Assembly (NCBI GenBank): GCA_904063045.1
Contig: CAJFCJ010000003.1
Location: 1,798,001-1,862,000, forward strand
DNA: 64,000 bases
Direction: 5' to 3'
Source of the DNA: Dimorphilus gyrociliatus
Taxonomy: Eukaryota > Annelida > Polychaeta > Dinophilidae
Positions within the stretch are counted from its first letter, which is position 1, and each line of letters opens with the position of its first letter. The notes beneath the pieces were generated by a model. That model saw only the letters and a list, made by a program, of their open reading frames with translations, did not search any database and was not told the origin of the DNA. This document shows, in pieces, positions 42,332 to 56,300 of this stretch. A program made the translations under genes and the position numbers.

Positions 42332-45217
42332 TTAATTTACACTATAAGCTCTATTCACTTTACTCTCCGACAATGCTGTAGACTTAAAAGTTTCCATATC
42401 ATTATCCACCCCCTTGTCCAATTTAAACATCACACTGAACATTTCACCGCCCAACTTTCTAGCCAACCACTTATTTTTTATTACTGCTACCTAGATTGAG
42501 AAAAAAGAATTAATTAGTTGGTACTATTTTAAATTTCAATTTCACCTTTAAGCAATCACATCGTAATTTCACGTTTAAATTAGTGTGTATTGCTCGACCC
42601 ATACCTTCCAAAATTACAAGGTCTATTTGTTTTGTATTCATAATGTCCGCTAAAGCAGAGTCAATATATCTCAAATCAAGACAGGGAGATTGGTGACCTG
42701 ATTCCATGGCTGTAATTTGACCCTTTCTTATGGCATTTTTTATAACTTCATCAATAGCTGACGCTTCTCTTAAAAGCTCTTTTAATTCTTGAATAGTTAC
42801 GTCATTTAAAGCTGGCCCAGAATTGGACACTAATATAATTCTTTTTGAACCCAATCTAATCAGTTCCCTCACAAGGGGGAATATTCCTAATATTATATCT
42901 GCTCCTGAATTATCCACAAATATCACAATATTGTTATAAATGTTTGTTTTTAGACGATTAAGCCAGTCATCATAACTGTCAAATAGCCAGGGTCTAGATT
43001 GAAGGCAGTTTAAGGCATTAGAAAAATTAAAATGCTCTTTGCTCTCCAGAAGTTTTCTAACTTCTTCAGCACCCCAATCAAATACGTTTCCAGCTAGAAC
43101 ACCCTATTAATATAAATGTTAAAATGAAAATTTTCTGTGCGTATATTTTTGGGGAAAATATTACCTTGGCAATAGAAAGTTGCCTATCTATAAAGCTAAG
43201 GTCATCCAGATAATTTAATCTCTCTTTGAAATACTTTAACGCAGTTGCATTTTCTCTTGTTTTCTCCTAGCGTGAAGTAAAATATTAATTGTATAAAATA
43301 TAGAGAAAAAATATACTTCTTCATAAGGGTCAGAGAATTGATGCTCTTGTAGTACACACTCACGAAGATCTAATAAACTGCGAACAGTTAATGACCCAAA
43401 AGCTCTGGAATAAATTTATGAATATAACTTTCTCTTTAAAAAGTAAAACTTACATGGGATTTTTATGAATCTTGTCGAGTCTCTCTAAATACTCAATTTT
43501 AAAGCAATTACTTCTTTTTTCAGAATCTAAACAAGAAGGTTGACTTTCTTTTGCTTTCTCAGCGTACTATTGTGAAAAAGCAAACTTAGGTGTTATTTAT
43601 ATTGTAAAATTATTTGTGTTACTTTATCGGTGGCTTCTTTAAAGCATCGAAGCCAATATTCTCTAGCGTCATCATCTTTTGTTAGATCAACAACATCAGG
43701 ATGATAGGAGCTAAAATCAAGTAACAAGGGGCATGGCTTAAGATGGCAACATCTTCTTGTGAACTCCAGCTGGTCACACTAGATAATTGAAAAGACTGGT
43801 AATAGTCAAACTTTCAAAGACAATACCTACAGTGAAAGCAGTATCAACTTCTTCGGAAATTGATAAATGACGAGTTTTGAGTGTTCCAGAACCATTACTA
43901 CTGCCTTTTGTCTTAAGAAAATATGTTGGACTTAAACCAGAACTTCCAGCATAATTTTCCATCCATGAGCTTTCATTTTCAGCTTCTGCTCCCTTCAAAA
44001 AGGCTCCAATTGCACCAAGGTATCCTTCATGGCGTAAAAACAAGGCTTGAATTTCTCCTGCACTCCAAAAATTAATTGCGTATGTTATAGTGTGCATAGT
44101 TGCATGATATCCCCTTATAAAATATCCTCCGAAATATATTTTCTTTAGATTATGTAAACGAGCATGAAGATATGCAATTTGACATATGTTATTACTTATC
44201 ATTATAAGTAGACTTCGCAAACGGTCCGATTCTTCAAATTTTGCAGAATTGTCATTTTTTTCTTTCAGAGTCTTTGCAGCCTTACCGAAACTACTAGCTA
44301 TTAAATCGGCTGGCAAATTAAATCCAGGACATACACCACCATATATATCACCCACCAACATATCAATATGTTTATGATCTCCCTTAGCGGCGATGTCTAA
44401 CATTTCGTCGAAGCCTTGAGCCTTCGTAAGCTGTGATCCTAGGCCCCAGAAAGTACCACCACCAATACTGGATCCGCCGATACGAACAAATTTGTTAGGG
44501 CCGTCAACCTTGATAACACTAACTCCGGATCCACATTGGACCAATAGATAGGGAAACATTGTGTTATGATCTGGAGTTTGGAAAATGTAAGGAGGTCTTT
44601 CGTTTTTTTGATACAAAAACACCTCATCTTCAATGTTCCTCAATAGAAAATTACAGCCCTTAATAAGACACTCCATTTCATCTTCTTTTTCGATTCTGTA
44701 TAATAATAATTGCTAGAGATTCAGAGATTCAAATAGCACTAAAATAACAATATTTTCATCTTACTTGACTCTCAATTTCTCTGAAACCATTGCTGAAAAT
44801 TTGAAGGCACCTCCACCAGTTACTTTAACAACATTGTTATCTTGGAGAGGGGCTTTCAGTAGATTTTTATTTATAAAATCTAGACAGGCTTCTATGTACT
44901 TAGTTTCAAATTTGATAAAATGCAACCTTTCACCCAAGCACCTGCTGGAGTTGTCAAATGATGATTTTTGCGAAACGGAAACAGTGTGATCGTTTTTATC
45001 ATGGGATAGATGATCCGATTGGCTCTTGGAGGGTATTTTAGCACAATAGGCTAGTTTCGTCAGAGAACCTCCTGAAATAGATTGGGAAATTTTATTATTT
45101 TATAAGAAAATCTAAGTTTTTACCGATATCAAGTGCGAAGCTTTTTGCATACTGGATATTTTTAAAAATAACTTCCGGAGGGAGCTCAATACTTTTGGCA
45201 TATTCGGTTTCAGCCAT
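42332..45217 (-). CDS. PANK4: PANK4-type pantothenate kinase / 4'-phosphopantetheine phosphatase
   Basis: Exons 45217-45124, 45071-44765, 44695-43831, 43778-43623, 43566-43454, 43404-43317, 43266-43165, 43103-42546 and 42490-42332 give 813 residues. The N-terminal half is a type II pantothenate kinase fold ([59 protein letters not shown]). The C-terminal half is a DUF89 metal-dependent phosphatase ([35 protein letters not shown]), which in mammals acts on 4'-phosphopantetheine and related metabolites and so restrains coenzyme A synthesis. Unlike amniote PANK4, the kinase half keeps a Glu at residue 140 (KEDEME) and an Arg at residue 205 (FVRIGGSS), the two catalytic positions reported as changed to Val and Trp in amniotes. 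Both activities are therefore plausible. The start Met is chosen by fit to the family; the frame stays open upstream to 45337. Confidence 0.92.
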
Positions 45218-45657
45218 AAGAGCTTGAAATTCAGGGGATACGATTTGTTTAACGTAAATAAAATACAATCGTCCTTGACTGTTTCTGATAGTGCCATCTA
45301 GTGCAGAAGTTAATGCATTATTAGATTCAATATACAATACAATAATTTAAAATTGACTTTCCATGAACAATAGTATATTTGGTAAACCGTTAATTTATTA
45401 ATTTAACAGAATTTGGTTTAAATATTAAAATTACGAAGTTTCACTTGCATAACGTTGAACAAAGTGTTTTACTTCCTCAGGGAGTTATAGTTATTATGTA
45501 TTGACGGTAGAAAATAGTATTATACGAAGCGGATAACAATGTCATTCGATGATGGAACAAACTTAAGGATTCAAACGTAGTAACTGCAGATAAAATGCAA
45601 ATATAGAAGGCATACAATTCAGTAAAATTTTTTAAACTAGAATTCATATTCATTATT
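45218..45657. other. Spacer between PANK4 and Rap2
   Basis: No independent gene seen. It holds the PANK4 promoter or leader (frame open to 45337) and the 3' UTR of the Rap2-type gene. Confidence 0.45.
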
Positions 45658-46197
45658 CTACAATAAAATGCAGCATGATCTCTGATTTCGTTTTGGGTGA
45701 TAATTCATTTCACGAACTATCTCAATAAATACATTATTAACATTGTGCGAATTTTTCGCTGAAGCCTCTAGGAAAGGGCAAGACCAATCATGAGCTAGAC
45801 ATTTACCTTCCTCTGTGCTTACTTCGCGTTGAGGTTCTAAATCCACTTTATTTCCCACTAATAATATGGGCGCTCTGTCCGTTCCCTTAACTCTCGAAAT
45901 CTGGTCCTTCATGGTCCGAATATCGTGAAAAGTCTGCGAACCCGTTATTGAATACACCACGATGAAGCCTTGTCCATTTTTAATATACAAATCTCTCATG
46001 GAAGCAAATTGTTCAGTTCCAGCAGTATCCAAAATTTCCAACACAGAAGGTGCATCGTCAACAGCTATTTCCTTGCGGTAAAAATCTTCAATTGTTGGGT
46101 CATATTTTTCAACAAAAGTTCCTGATACAAATTTTAAGGCCAGAGCTGATTTTCCAACTCCCCCACTACCCAATACCACCACTTTGTATTCTTTCAT
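45658..46197 (-). CDS. Rap2: Rap2-type small GTPase
   Basis: An intronless 179-residue Ras-family GTPase, full length for Rap. The P-loop is GSGGVGKSA (Gly12 kept), the effector loop [12 protein letters not shown], and switch [10 protein letters not shown]. Thr61 in place of the Ras Gln is the Rap hallmark, and Phe39 rather than Ser points to Rap2 over Rap1. The base-binding motifs GNKVD and ASAK are present. The C-terminus SCCILL gives a CAAX box ending in Leu, which predicts geranylgeranylation, with an adjacent Cys available for palmitoylation as in vertebrate Rap2. Rap2 acts at plasma and recycling membranes through TNIK/MINK-type kinases. Some positions are unusual for Rap2 (LALKFVSG after the P-loop). 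The lack of introns in a window where most housekeeping genes are spliced could mean an old retrocopy, but the frame is intact. Confidence 0.9.
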   Translation of the reverse strand: MKEYKVVVLGSGGVGKSALALKFVSGTFVEKYDPTIEDFYRKEIAVDDAPSVLEILDTAGTEQFASMRDLYIKNGQGFIVVYSITGSQTFHDIRTMKDQISRVKGTDRAPILLVGNKVDLEPQREVSTEEGKCLAHDWSCPFLEASAKNSHNVNNVFIEIVREMNYHPKRNQRSCCILL

Positions 46198-47228
46198 TAT
46201 TCACCCTAGATAATAATTCCGACATTAAGAAAACGTCTACGAAACGTATATGACACACAAATTACTATTTAACACAATTTACAAACTTACAAATTATTCG
46301 TTATATATGTTCTAAGTCTTTACTCAGAGATACCTTGCTCTTATCACTTAAAATCAGTTAATCGGTAAGGCTTTTTGAAAATTGCTATAATAAATCTGAA
46401 AAAGTAACAATTGTTAGCTAATAACTAGTAAAAACGTTTAGTTTTAATTTTTTACTCTTTTTTAAGCATAATCTACTCTAGTTGTCGACTTTTCCCAGTG
46501 AGCATGATTTTTCGTCTACATGGTTAACAACAGGGTGCGGCGTTAATATTACTTGCTTTTAAGCAGCTGCGAAGTTGTCACAGGTTAATCACGTATTATG
46601 AAAATATCGTTTGATAATCATAAAACACCATCATTTAAAACTCACAATTTTATAAATACAATGTTGAATGCACTAAATATGATAGTTAGATGATATTTGT
46701 TTTATATTCCGTACATTTTACAGATAGTTTTTAGACAGCCAACAACAGCGACCTCTATAGTTTGTTTCCTGTACATCCTGTGTATAAATGTTTTACTGTT
46801 TGAAAAGTAGTCACTGCTCATCGAAAATATTTTATTCAAATAATTAATTCGTTTTATTTTAGATTGAAATTGAAAAATTTAATTACGTTTCGATATTCTT
46901 GAAACTTGATTTAATAAATTTTCTATTTAGCAGTTTGAAATTTATTGAAATATTCTCATAAATGATACAACTGAAATAGAACGTCAAAAACTTTTTCAAA
47001 GGAAAGAATAAAGCTACACGGATCATTTGCAAACAAATTTTCAAAGATTTAAGATCGGTACTGGTACTAAGAAATATATATTTCATTCGTTTCCCTTTAG
47101 ATTATAAACCCCATATAGCACATCACGGCACTGACGCATCCTTCACTGAAAACGCATACTTGTCTAAGAATCTAAATCTCACTCAAAGTCATATTTTACT
47201 GCAAAACATAAGATTTTAATCGTGTAAA
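46198..47228. other. Gene-less AT-rich stretch
   Basis: About 1 kb between Rap2 and the peptide receptor. No coding or RNA gene signal; open frames here (for example 46883-47086) look random. Confidence 0.45.
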
Positions 47229-48723
47229 TCATAATTCTACATCCTGACAAACAATAATAGGTGAATTTGGCTTGGACTGCAGCCGAATTAGTTGAAGTCT
47301 CGAATAGTTTTCCAAACTTTTCTCTGGAACTGTGACTTGATGAAGCGGCTTAGAATTTGCTGCTTGTCTAACCACATTCTCTTTGTAACTGTTAGAAGGC
47401 TTTGAAAAAGTATACATTTTTCGGTACTGCTTACTTATTCGACAATGTAGAGCTCGACGAAATGACAATCGAAATTTGCTTGACATCATGTTATACACAA
47501 TAGGATTGACAGTTGAATTTAAATATAACATAATTCGTATAAAATTAAGCAAATTCTGCAATCTTTCTCTGCCAAACTTTTTCAAAGTGTCTTGTTTAGT
47601 GAAAATAATCCAGAGTCTAAAAAATACGTGAGGTGCTAGACAAACGAAGAATAAGACGACTACTGCTAGTAACATAATCACAACTTGACGGCGAGTTTTT
47701 ATTTGAGTGCAACTTCTTTCATTTGCTTTTTGAGAAATATATTTATCTGTTATTAATTGCTTGGAAATGAACGCATACAAGGCTACCAGAAAAACGAAGG
47801 GAAGGAAAAAATACACTGTGGAGAAACCAACAAGATAAGCTTTTTCGCTGATTTTTGTCATATAAGTTCGACAGGTCTGAATATGTTGTCCATTTAACCA
47901 TATAACGTCTTTCAGTTTGGCCATCGCAAATAATGGGCAACAAGTTACAAAAGCAAGAATCCATATAAAAATACAAATTTTTACCGTTCGTTTTATGGTG
48001 CATGAAGAACTTGCATGCAGAGGGCGGCAGATGGCACAATATCTTTCAAAACTAATAGCCAAGATTGTGAGAACGGATGCAGCATTCACACAACTTTCCA
48101 AAACGGGCAAGAATTTACCTGCACAACCATAAAAAAGTACTCGTTAAAGAAATTTTTTCAAATTTAATACGTCCCTCATAGAAATTAATTAAATTTTCTT
48201 TTTCACTCTGAATCATTTTAGATGATAAAAGGGCTCTATTTTTTTTTACAAAATACAATGATTAAATTTCTTGAAGGTGACGTTTCATGCTAAATGTGTC
48301 AAAAAGTACATATTAAACTTCTTTTAAAAAAAATTAAATTAGGTTGGGTAATTTTAAAGGAAAATTGCTAAAGATTTATCTTTATTACATAAATAATTTA
48401 ATGAAAAGAAATTTTAAAAGTTGCATGTAGAAGATGAGAAACTTACACATGAAACTACCAAAAAACCACTGATCTCTCGCATATAAGTCCACAATAGCAG
48501 ATGGCATACAAATAATCAAAGCAAGACAGTCGGCGATGCTGAGATTGACAAGAAAATAATTTGTGGAATTTCTTAAGTCTTTATTCCATTTAACAACCAT
48601 AACAACCAATACATTTCCAATTACACCAGACGTGAAAATGATGATATAAGAAGTTGTTACTAAAAGTAGCATATATATTGGGTGCTCAGGCAAATTTCTT
48701 GTAGTATTTAATGATACATTCAT
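47229..48723 (-). CDS. ETHR: Peptide GPCR of the ETH receptor / TRH receptor group
   Basis: Two exons, 48723-48447 and 48118-47229, give 388 residues; the 328-nt intron falls in phase 1 at the conserved TM3 Cys (FMC|KFLPVLE). Class A landmarks are GNVLVV (TM1), NLSIADCLAL (TM2), SVLTILAISFERYCAICRPL (TM3 and ERY), IWILAF (TM4), FFLPFVF (TM5), CLAPHVFF (TM6) and NPIVYNMM (TM7). A Cys for palmitoylation follows (RALHC). The ASVLTILAISFERY.AIC.PL block is characteristic of ecdysis-triggering-hormone receptors, with TRH and neuromedin U receptors as next relatives. ETH receptors start the ecdysis sequence by Gq signalling in peptidergic neurons. The family assignment is good; the exact ligand is inferred. 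No second copy of the 3' exon (as in the insect ETHR-A/B pair) was seen in the window. Confidence 0.7.
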
Positions 48724-49745
48724 ATTTTTCTTAGAAGGAAGTATCCCGTTCTAAAAATAATAGATCCTTTCCGATATGTTGCTGCAGCTATTCTGCAACT
48801 CCGTTATTATTTGACATCGCGTGACGTCGGAAAATCTGTACGTATAGAACCTCTGTTAATAAATAATGTTTAACAAGGTAGGCTCAACGAAGGGCGTCAA
48901 AGTATGTAGTATTACAAAAATTTTTAAATACCAAACATCCTAAAAAAATCTATCAACCACCTTCCACTCACGGTTATTTGTAATTTTCTTTTAAGATCAC
49001 GTTTTCCATCACAGTATATAACGTTTCTAATTTTTATATGATCAACATGAAATTTTTAAATCTTTTTTATAGCATTTCGAAACTTTCATAACTGAAGAAT
49101 ATATGCTTCGACTATACAAAACTACCTATCAATTTTAGAATTGGAAATGCCAACTAAAAAGGAACCAAGCCTTAAAATAATTGGGGGATTACTGTTAATT
49201 AATTAAATTATTTTGATTGAAATATTCAGATATAAACGTTCAAATTTAAGAACTTGTAATTTTCAAACACTATTCTGTCAAATTCTGATCCCTTTAATTT
49301 GTAATTTTTTTCAAGCATTTTCTATCGACACTGTAATTTTAGAAAACTAAATATAAAGGATATCAAATTAGGATAATTTGAACTAAAGATAACCGCCATT
49401 TTCATGCTTCGAGGTCTTTAAAATTAATGTGAACCTTAATTATTATTGTTGCAATAAAAAGCTATAAAGATTTCAGTATTTGGAAGAATCGATTTTTTTT
49501 GAAAAACACTGGAGACATCTGTTGGATAAATATCAAAGAAATTAAAGATGAATATGGAAGTTTACAGAAAGAGTATAGAAAATTATCTTTTGATATTTAG
49601 TGCGAACGGTACGAAAATATCACTAACACAAGTGGTATGTATTTAGTTTTGTTGTACAGATAATTTACTCTTAGTGTTGCTGAGTCCTTTGACCGATTCC
49701 ATACTTAGACACGAATGTTTAAGAAGCGTTAAAAAACCAGCACGG
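48724..49745. other. Gene-less stretch between the peptide receptor and the dopamine receptor
   Basis: No coding signal in 1.0 kb. It contains the promoter side of the peptide receptor (right of 48723) and the 3' UTR of the dopamine receptor (left of 49746). Confidence 0.45.
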
Positions 49746-50777
49746 TCAAAAAGTTGTTTGAGCGATTAAGGAGTATGTGGTTTGTGAAGTGCTCACATTT
49801 TTCTGTAAATCTATTCTTCTTGTTCTCTCACACGCAATGAAATTCTCGTTGACCACAGACCTACGAAATGATACGAAACACAGAATTTTGTAAAAAGCCC
49901 GACGAAATTCTGTGTTAAAGATGGAATACAAAATTGGATTTAAAGTGCTGTTTACGTAACCCATCCAAGTTGTGACAATGAATAAGATTTGCGGAATGCA
50001 ATTTTCACACAAAGCCGATACTGAGTTAATGGTAAAAAACGGAGCCCAGCAAAGAAGAAATATTCCCATAATCACCCCTAAAGTTTTAGCTGCTTTTGCA
50101 TTCGAATATTTATGCAAGGAATGTGGTAGGAACTGACGTGTCGTTCGTTGGATTATCTCCGCGTGCTTTCTAGCTGACTTGTATAATCGGCTATATAAAA
50201 TTATCATGACTATACACGGAAGGAAAAAACTGATTGTAGATGATGCAATGGCGTAAACTGGATGAAGATTCATCACACAGGTATCGTTGAAAGGTTTTTT
50301 TGCCTGTCCGTGTAAATCCAGCTGAATTGGTAAAAAAGATATAAGAACTGAGCATATCCAAATGGCTCCTATTATTATCATTACTTTCTTTCGATTCACT
50401 TTATCGTGATATCTCAATGGCTCTCTGACATACAGATATCTGTCGAGACTAACGGCGCACAAATTAAAAATTGATGCTGTTGAACACATGATGTCCATTG
50501 ATATCCAAATCTTACAGAACTTTTCACCAAAGATCCAGCTCTCAAAAATTTCATTTATTCCAGCAAAAGGCATTACCATTCCGAGAACTAAAAGGTCAGC
50601 CATAGCAAGAGAAATGAGGAAAAAATTCCCAGCTTTCCGCAAATGTCGCTCCGTCGATATAGCAAGGCAAACAAGGATATTTCCAAGCAAACCTATTATT
50701 ATTGTAAGTGCCAAAAGTGTTAATTTAATACCGTCAAACAACTCTTTGTCACCATTGATCGACGAATTTCGAACCAT
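49746..50777 (-). CDS. Dop1R1: D1-like dopamine receptor
   Basis: An intronless 343-residue amine GPCR. GNILVC (TM1), SLAMADL (TM2), the amine-binding Asp in WISMDIMCSTAS (TM3), SLDRYLYVREPLRY, and SFLPIQLDLH after TM4 are visible. In TM5, YAIASSTISFFLP has the three catechol-contacting serines. TM6 has CWAPFF and TM7 has NPILYSIFNTEFRRAF. The pattern matches invertebrate D1-like receptors of the Dop1R1 type (Gs-coupled, raising cAMP) better than Dop1R2 or D2-like receptors. The short third loop (about 40 residues) is also D1-like. The C-tail has Cys residues after TM7 for palmitoylation. A TATAAA on the minus strand (50817-50812) lies 35 nt before the ATG. The neighbouring ETHR-like gene is in the same orientation but unrelated in ligand class. 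Confidence 0.88.
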   Translation of the reverse strand: MVRNSSINGDKELFDGIKLTLLALTIIIGLLGNILVCLAISTERHLRKAGNFFLISLAMADLLVLGMVMPFAGINEIFESWIFGEKFCKIWISMDIMCSTASIFNLCAVSLDRYLYVREPLRYHDKVNRKKVMIIIGAIWICSVLISFLPIQLDLHGQAKKPFNDTCVMNLHPVYAIASSTISFFLPCIVMIILYSRLYKSARKHAEIIQRTTRQFLPHSLHKYSNAKAAKTLGVIMGIFLLCWAPFFTINSVSALCENCIPQILFIVTTWMGYVNSTLNPILYSIFNTEFRRAFYKILCFVSFRRSVVNENFIACERTRRIDLQKNVSTSQTTYSLIAQTTF

Positions 50778-50811
50778 TCTTTTCTTTTCGCTGCTAAAGC
50801 TCGAGTGGCGC

Positions 50812-50817
50812 TTTATA
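50812..50817 (-). promoter_or_regulatory. Candidate TATA box of the D1-like receptor gene
   Basis: TATAAAG on the minus strand, about 35 nt upstream of the ATG at 50777. It implies a leader of only about 10 nt if it is the real promoter; an upstream non-coding exon elsewhere would make this a chance match. Confidence 0.3.
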
Positions 50818-51068
50818 CTACAACGTTTCCAATTTTATGCTAATTCAAATTTCGGAAAAATTTTTTCAGTTTTGAACGATAGGCTAGATGATGAAAGTAA
50901 ATATCGTCATGTTGATAACGAAGTTTATTCGTTAAATTGTATATTAGACAACAATGGCTAATTATCATGTTCTATCATTTACATACATGCATATCTATCA
51001 ATAAGACTAAAACTATTGAATATTTTCAATATCCAAAATGATTTCAATATTTGCTCAAAATGTTTAGT

Positions 51069-53012
<1,944 letters not shown>

Positions 53013-53335
53013 AATGAATTACGATCATGTGATTCTCAGGCACATGACTTCTGTTAAACGTGCTCTTATTCCGGAGCATGTAGAATTATTCAAAATAGTA
53101 TGGCAGTCTGAACCACTCTAGTAACCAACAACCAATCGTTAAGACATTTCAGTGTCAGGGACGAAAAGATTATTGATAATGATAAGCTCTGAGAAAAAAA
53201 CGTAATTTCATTTGTTTTAATCGCTTATCAAATACCATCCTTATCAGAAACAGATATAGTTGATTACGATTAAAATTTGTCAAGTTGACTGCTTTGAGAA
53301 GTCGTTTTCTGCTTAAACTGGTCTATGTACCTAGC
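53013..53335. promoter_or_regulatory. Divergent promoter of V-ATPase B (-) and CNNM (+) with paired CATGTG E-boxes
   Basis: The start codons are 323 nt apart. Next to the V-ATPase start lie TCATGTGA (53025-53032) and CACATGAC (53041-53048). On the minus strand the latter reads AAGTCATGTGCC with its flanks, a near-exact M-box as bound by MITF/TFE factors. V-ATPase genes are known targets of MiT/TFE factors in mammals and of Mitf in flies. Site function here is inferred. Confidence 0.4.
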
Positions 53336-56300
53336 ATGGCGAAGTATGAAGCTTGGAAGGGGAAGTTTAACATCTTACTAGTTTTTTTTGGTTTAGCTTT
53401 TTCAAATGGAGAGTCTAAAATAAAAATTTTTGGAATGATGCCTGTAGATTCCAAAATTAATGACGAAGGACATCAAACTATTTTTACCAAGAAATATTTT
53501 TCTATGATGGAAAATATTGACAATCAACTGAGGTTATTTGGAGCTGGTATCACAAATAAAACAGTAGTTAGCTTTGCTAAGAAAAATACGGATTTTACTG
53601 CAAGGTTTTCTGATCCATGTCAAGATGATCGTGTTACAAAAGCTTTCCGTGTTGAACCTGATTCCATCAGCAATTATTCTGCAATAGTAACTTTGAACTT
53701 GCCTTTTATTAATAATGATGAGAACTATCTTATTTGCACTCGGGATGATAATAAGAGTATGATGTGGATTTATCAAGATTCTTATGAGTGGATGAAGTTC
53801 AAAATGCATAAGAAACCCACGACTATCTTACCAACTTGGCTTCAAATTCTTTTTATAATGTGTTTGCTTACTATGTCTGGCTTGTTCTCTGGTTTAAATT
53901 TGGGCCTCATGTCATTAGATATGACAGAATTAGATATTATAGCTAGATGTGGTGATGAGAAAGAGAAAAAATATGCAAAGCGTATCCATCCAGTTCGAAA
54001 GAGAGGAAACTATTTGCTTTGTACTATTCTATTAGGCAATGTTCTAGTGAATAATACTCTGACCATTCTTTTAAGTGATTTAACAGGCTCAGGAGTTGTG
54101 GCAGTTTTATCATCGACAGCAGGTATTGTTGTATTTGGTGAAATCGTTCCTCAAGCTATTTGTTCAAGACACGGTTTGGCTATTGGAGCGCATACAATAT
54201 GGTTTACTTATTTTTTCATGGGTGTAACAGCAATAGCTTCCTATCCAATTTCGAAAATTTTGGATGCTGTATTAGGAGAAGAGATTGGTAATTTTTATTC
54301 AAGGGATAGGTTAAAAGAGCTATTGAATGTCACACAAAAACAAATTGGCATGCAATACGACGAAATGAAGATAATCGAAGGAGCTTTGGCTTTAACTCAA
54401 ATCACAATTCGAGATGTAATGACTCCTCTAGATGATGTATACATGATTGACATAAATCGAAAGCTAGATTTTGAAACACTTTCAGAGATTAACCAAAGCG
54501 GATATTCTAGAATACCAGTGTATGAAGGAGACAGGACTAATATATCATATTTTCTATATTACAAAGATTTAACAATGTTAGACACGGAGAAGAATTTAAC
54601 TATAAGACAAGTGTGCGAATTTTATAATAGGAAAGCTGTTTACGATTTCGATGATACAAAACTTGATCACATTCTGAATAGATTTAAGTCGGGTAAGTTT
54701 CTTGACACTACCCTGCTTCATACTGTTAGATGCCTTTAGCAAGGTCAAACTGATCAAATCTTCATTTTAAAGACTGTTTATTTAAAAATCAATATTCCAG
54801 GTGAGACCCACATGGTCGTAGTTCAATCTGCTATTAACTACGCGGATAAAGATCCAGATTATGTTCCTATCGGTATAGTCACATTGGAGGATGTTATTGA
54901 GGAAATATTACAGACTGAAATTGTTGACGAAACAGATAGATATAGTAGGGCATTCATTTCAATGAATTTAATAAATTATTTTTTTTTAATCAGCTGATAA
55001 TCGAGAGAAAAAACCGCGAAAGAGGCATTTGAAAGATTTATCTTACTTTAGGCAAAAGCCTTCCGCAAACTCTCTTACAATTTCGCCTCAGTTGGCAGTT
55101 GCCGTTTATCAATATCTATCCACAGGTATACTTCTAGTTTATCTTTCTAATATCTTGAACAATAATCTTCATTGTCCCATAGCTGTGGAATCTTTTAAGT
55201 CGGAGTACATTTCTGAAGGAGTCTTGAAGCAATTAATTCAAAAACCCTCAAATTGTTGCAGATTTAAATTAGGAGTAAGTAAAATTTTATTTAGTTTTGA
55301 GAATTGTTCTAAAGCGAATTGCTGGAATTTCCTGATAACAGTCAGAAACCAAATATGACGCACCATCGGACAATGAGGTTAATTTGTAAAGTACCATTTA
55401 TCCCTGATAACAGCTAGCTCGCACTTGCATAACAGTCATAATTTTGCAGCTTGTCCAATTCGTGATTAGCTACTCAAATTTATCAACATTGATTTACTTT
55501 GATTCGATGCTCTTACTTTGTATTTTTAATGAAAATTTTATGTACAGGCTGCCGGGACAGAAGCAAAAAATCTTCTCTATCAACGTGGTAAGCCTGGAGA
55601 TTTCTTTATTCTTATACTTCAGGGCAAAGTGGAAATCGTTATTGGAAAGGAAGAAATGGTATTTCAAGGTGGCAGTTTTCATTGCTTTGGTTTACCAGCT
55701 TTAACAGGTCATTATAGTTTAATAACGGATCGTTTCAGATAGTGAACAGAATGCTTAAAGTGTAACATGATAAATATAATATTTTTTTTGTTACAGTTTC
55801 GCATGAGTTACTATATAAAGTGAAAAGTATGCTATCGTTAAAACCTATATATTGCTTCATTTCTTTGCTGTTACTCACTCGTTATAGCGTGTCTTCTAAC
55901 TGAGTTATTTTTACTCCAAAAATCATTAATAGCTACATATACTAGATCTTCAGCGAATTAGTTTTGTTCGCATACATCTTATTCTATTATTTTAAATTTC
56001 TTCTCTTAAAACTGCTGCTGTGTCAGTGCAAACATTTCGTTTTTAAACACTAATGTACATTTTTAGTATTAACTGTATGACATTCCTATGTCTTATCATA
56101 TTATAATCACTAATTGAAGTTATCTTCATTAAGATTAAGAAATTTATTGTTGCGTTTTTTTCAGATGAAGTTACCGATCAATCGGTTTCAGGAAAACCTA
56201 ATGACTCCGCTGCTGTTGGGAGAGCAACTATGCAGCGTCTCTCTCAGAAGGAAGCTCATTACAAGCCTGACTATACAGTAAGGGCTGTTACAGACTTAGA

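Noticed and set aside
45658-46197. Rap2-type gene as a processed pseudogene
   Set aside because: It lacks introns, but all GTPase motifs, the CAAX box and the full-length frame are intact, so it is treated as functional.
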